From: an uncultured Phycisphaerales bacterium | GTDB lineage: Bacteria > Planctomycetota > Phycisphaerae > Phycisphaerales > UBA1924 | Assembly (NCBI GenBank): GCA_937879825.1 | Contig: CALFMQ010000132.1 | Coordinates: 1 to 7,290, forward strand | Reading direction: 5' to 3' | DNA length: 7,290 nt | In this document: positions 6,254-7,290 of the stretch, in pieces | Position numbering within the stretch: position 1 is the stretch's first letter | Layout of the letters: the number at the start of each line of letters is the position of its first letter | The notes under the pieces: model-generated | The model's input: the letters and a program-made list of their open reading frames with translations, nothing else | Databases searched by the model: none | What the model was told of the DNA's origin: nothing | Translations under genes and position numbers: made by a program

Positions 6254-6719
6254 CCCCCGGCTTCTGCCGCCGCGCCTTCCGCTCGCTCTGCTCACGCTTC
6301 GCCTTGAGCCGGCGCTCCTTGCTCCCCTTGCTCGGCTTCGTCTTTTTCCGCGGCTTGGGCTTCACCATCGCCCGCACCAGCAACTCCCGCAACCGCTCCA
6401 GGCACTCGTCCTTGTTCCGCTTCTGCGAGCGGTGCTCCTCCGAAGCCAGAATCAACTCCCCCTCCGCCGTGAGTCGGCTCCCAGCCAACCGCTTGAGCCG
6501 CGTGCGCGCATCCCCCGGCATCTCGATCGCATCAACCGAGATCCGCAGCTCCACGCGCGTCGAACGCTTATTGACATTCTGACCCCCCGGCCCCGTCGAG
6601 CGCGTCGCCGCGAACTTCAGCGCACCCTCCGGCGCGCGCACCCCCGGCGCGAGTTCAACCCCACCCCCTCCCCCGCTCCCCCCCGCTCCATCCGTGCTGT
6701 CACGCGTGCCGTCGCTCAT
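6246..6719 (-). CDS. arfB: ArfB/YaeJ-type peptidyl-tRNA hydrolase (ribosome rescue)
   Basis: A 157-residue protein of the ArfB/YaeJ/ICT1 family, which enters stalled ribosomes lacking a codon in the A site and releases the nascent chain. The catalytic GGQ is at 45-47 within STGPGGQNVNKRST (41-54). EEHRSQKRNKDECLERL (94-110) is the conserved helix that follows. The basic tail after about 116 (KPKPRKKTKPS, SKERRLKAKREQSERKARRQK) is the segment that probes the empty mRNA channel. It lacks the stop-codon-recognition domains of RF1/RF2, so it is not a normal release factor. Compared with E. coli ArfB (140 residues) it has an extra glycine-rich N-terminus (11-20, GAGGSGGGGG) whose DNA is a G-quadruplex motif. 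The ATG at 6719 is the only sensible start; the frame further upstream is antisense to the next gene. It has no ribosome-binding site, but a TACGGT box lies seven bases upstream. Confidence 0.95.
   Translation of the reverse strand: MSDGTRDSTDGAGGSGGGGGVELAPGVRAPEGALKFAATRSTGPGGQNVNKRSTRVELRISVDAIEMPGDARTRLKRLAGSRLTAEGELILASEEHRSQKRNKDECLERLRELLVRAMVKPKPRKKTKPSKGSKERRLKAKREQSERKARRQKPGGE
6659..6684 (-). other. G-quadruplex motif in the 5' coding end of arfB
   Basis: Read on the minus (coding) strand, four G runs of 7, 5, 5 and 4 are separated by loops of 3, 1 and 1 bases (C runs on the plus strand at 6659-6662, 6664-6668, 6670-6674, 6678-6684). This exceeds the usual G3 x4 rule with very short loops. 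It lies 35-60 bases after the A of the arfB ATG, so both the non-template DNA strand and the mRNA could fold. It encodes the glycine-rich linker before the GGQ domain. Confidence 0.8.
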
Positions 6720-6777
6720 TGCTGATACCGTACCCACCCCCCGCCCCATCCTCCACGCACACGGAGCCGACCGACCC
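6720..6777. promoter_or_regulatory. Divergent promoter region between arfB and the exported beta-barrel gene
   Basis: The 7-bp TACCGTA at 6726-6732 offers a -10-like box on both strands: TACGGT on the minus strand (6732-6727), ending seven bases before the arfB ATG, and TACCGT on the plus strand (6726-6731), which would start transcription near 6738 and leave a leader of about 40 bases. GGAG at 6763-6766, eleven bases before the ATG at 6778, is a weak, distant ribosome-binding site for the plus-strand gene. No good -35 boxes were seen. The two genes would therefore compete for one site. Confidence 0.35.
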
Positions 6778-7290
6778 ATGAACCCGCGGCCAATCGCACT
6801 CCTGCTCGCGCTCTTCCCCGCATCTCTCGCGCCCGCCCAGACCGCCGAGACCGACGCCGAACCATCACTCTCGCTACGGATAGCCCCCGACTGGACCGTC
6901 AAGATCGAGCCCATGCTCTGGGCGCCCGCGCTCGCCGGCGATCTGATCGTCAGCGACGACTCGTTCAATACCGAGTGGGTCAACGCCGACGAGGTCACAC
7001 TCGCCCCCGCCGGGCGTGTCACCATCAACGCCGACGACTGGCGATTCCTCTTCGAGGGCTTCGCTGTCTCCGCTGACAACGACGACAAGGTCCGCAACAC
7101 ATTCACCGCCGACGGTGTCACCTTCACGCGCGGCACCGACGCCGACCTCAACCTCGACCTCTCCGTCTTCAAACTCGCCGCCGGCAAGGAAATCTGGCGC
7201 AAGCCCTTCTCCGAGGACGTCGCCCTGGCGCTGGATGTCTACGCCGGCGCACGACTCATCGATATCGATCTCAACCTCGAGAACGCCGCC
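6778..7290 (+). CDS. Exported protein, probable outer-membrane beta-barrel (3' end outside window)
   Basis: An open frame of 171 codons with no stop before the window ends, so the protein is incomplete. Residues 1-21 form a signal peptide (MNPRPIALLLALFPASLAPAQ; hydrophobic core 6-18, likely cleavage after APA or APAQ). After a short acidic linker, alternating strands follow: WTVKIEPMLWAPALAGDLIV (39-58), VTLAPAGRVTI (73-83), WRFLFEGFAVSA (88-99), LNLDLSVFKLAAGKEIW (124-140) and VALALDVYAGARLIDIDLNL (148-167). The E-P-x-L-W-A-P-x-L-x-G-D opening and a later Y-x-G-A-R-L strand resemble periplasmic/outer-membrane barrel proteins of unknown role found in many Gram-negatives; this family assignment is from memory of the pattern only. 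There are no cysteines. It is divergent from arfB. The reading frame and export signal are firm, the barrel is likely, and the function is unknown. Confidence 0.8.
   Translation, partial: MNPRPIALLLALFPASLAPAQTAETDAEPSLSLRIAPDWTVKIEPMLWAPALAGDLIVSDDSFNTEWVNADEVTLAPAGRVTINADDWRFLFEGFAVSADNDDKVRNTFTADGVTFTRGTDADLNLDLSVFKLAAGKEIWRKPFSEDVALALDVYAGARLIDIDLNLENAA

Noticed and set aside
6733..6745. Second possible G-quadruplex in the arfB/barrel intergenic region
   Set aside because: Only three G runs of three or more are present on the minus strand, one too few for a standard four-run fold.
6720..7202. Upstream extension of the arfB frame
   Set aside because: It is antisense to the exported barrel-like gene. 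Homology to ArfB begins only after 6719.

Overview
The window is GC-rich with strong C/G third-position bias, and most of its genes are housekeeping. It looks like chromosomal DNA from a planctomycete, most likely Phycisphaerae/Phycisphaerales. That placement is inferred from three things: a small exported protein ending in a planctomycete-type PEP-CTERM tail (PTPG, hydrophobic stretch, then RRRR); two small membrane proteins with CxxC...CPxCG zinc ribbons of a kind common in that phylum; and several genes that lack a Shine-Dalgarno site. I see no tRNA, rRNA, CRISPR array, transposase, integrase or attachment site.

Layout. Positions 48-2418 (+) hold a zinc-ribbon membrane protein, a full-length SpoVR-family protein and a second, smaller zinc-ribbon membrane protein, so spoVR is bracketed by two proteins of similar design. 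Positions 2430-4904 (-) hold pepA (leucyl aminopeptidase, M17) followed downstream by the PEP-CTERM gene. Each ends in a clear intrinsic terminator, and the PEP-CTERM gene has its own promoter with a perfect TTGACA box, so they are not one operon. Positions 5122-5565 (-) encode a two-CBS-domain protein, transcribed divergently from a HIT-family nucleotide hydrolase/phosphorylase (5635-6228, +). The HIT gene converges on arfB (6246-6719, -), a GGQ-motif ribosome-rescue peptidyl-tRNA hydrolase, with a stem-loop between them that overlaps the arfB stop codon. arfB is divergent from an exported, probably outer-membrane beta-barrel protein (6778-7290, +) that runs off the window end.

How the genes work together. 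I see no single pathway. Protein turnover (pepA) and ribosome rescue (arfB) are common maintenance functions. The CBS and HIT proteins both belong to families that bind adenine nucleotides and share a 69-bp divergent promoter region. The only candidate functional group is spoVR with its zinc-ribbon neighbours.

The most interesting signals are non-coding. Genes fall into two start classes: four have a purine-rich Shine-Dalgarno site, and four have a -10-like TANNNT box ending only 6-7 nt before the ATG, as expected for leaderless mRNAs. arfB also carries a very strong G-quadruplex motif just inside its 5' coding end, and there are several well-formed stem-loops. I found no convincing new multi-gene system.
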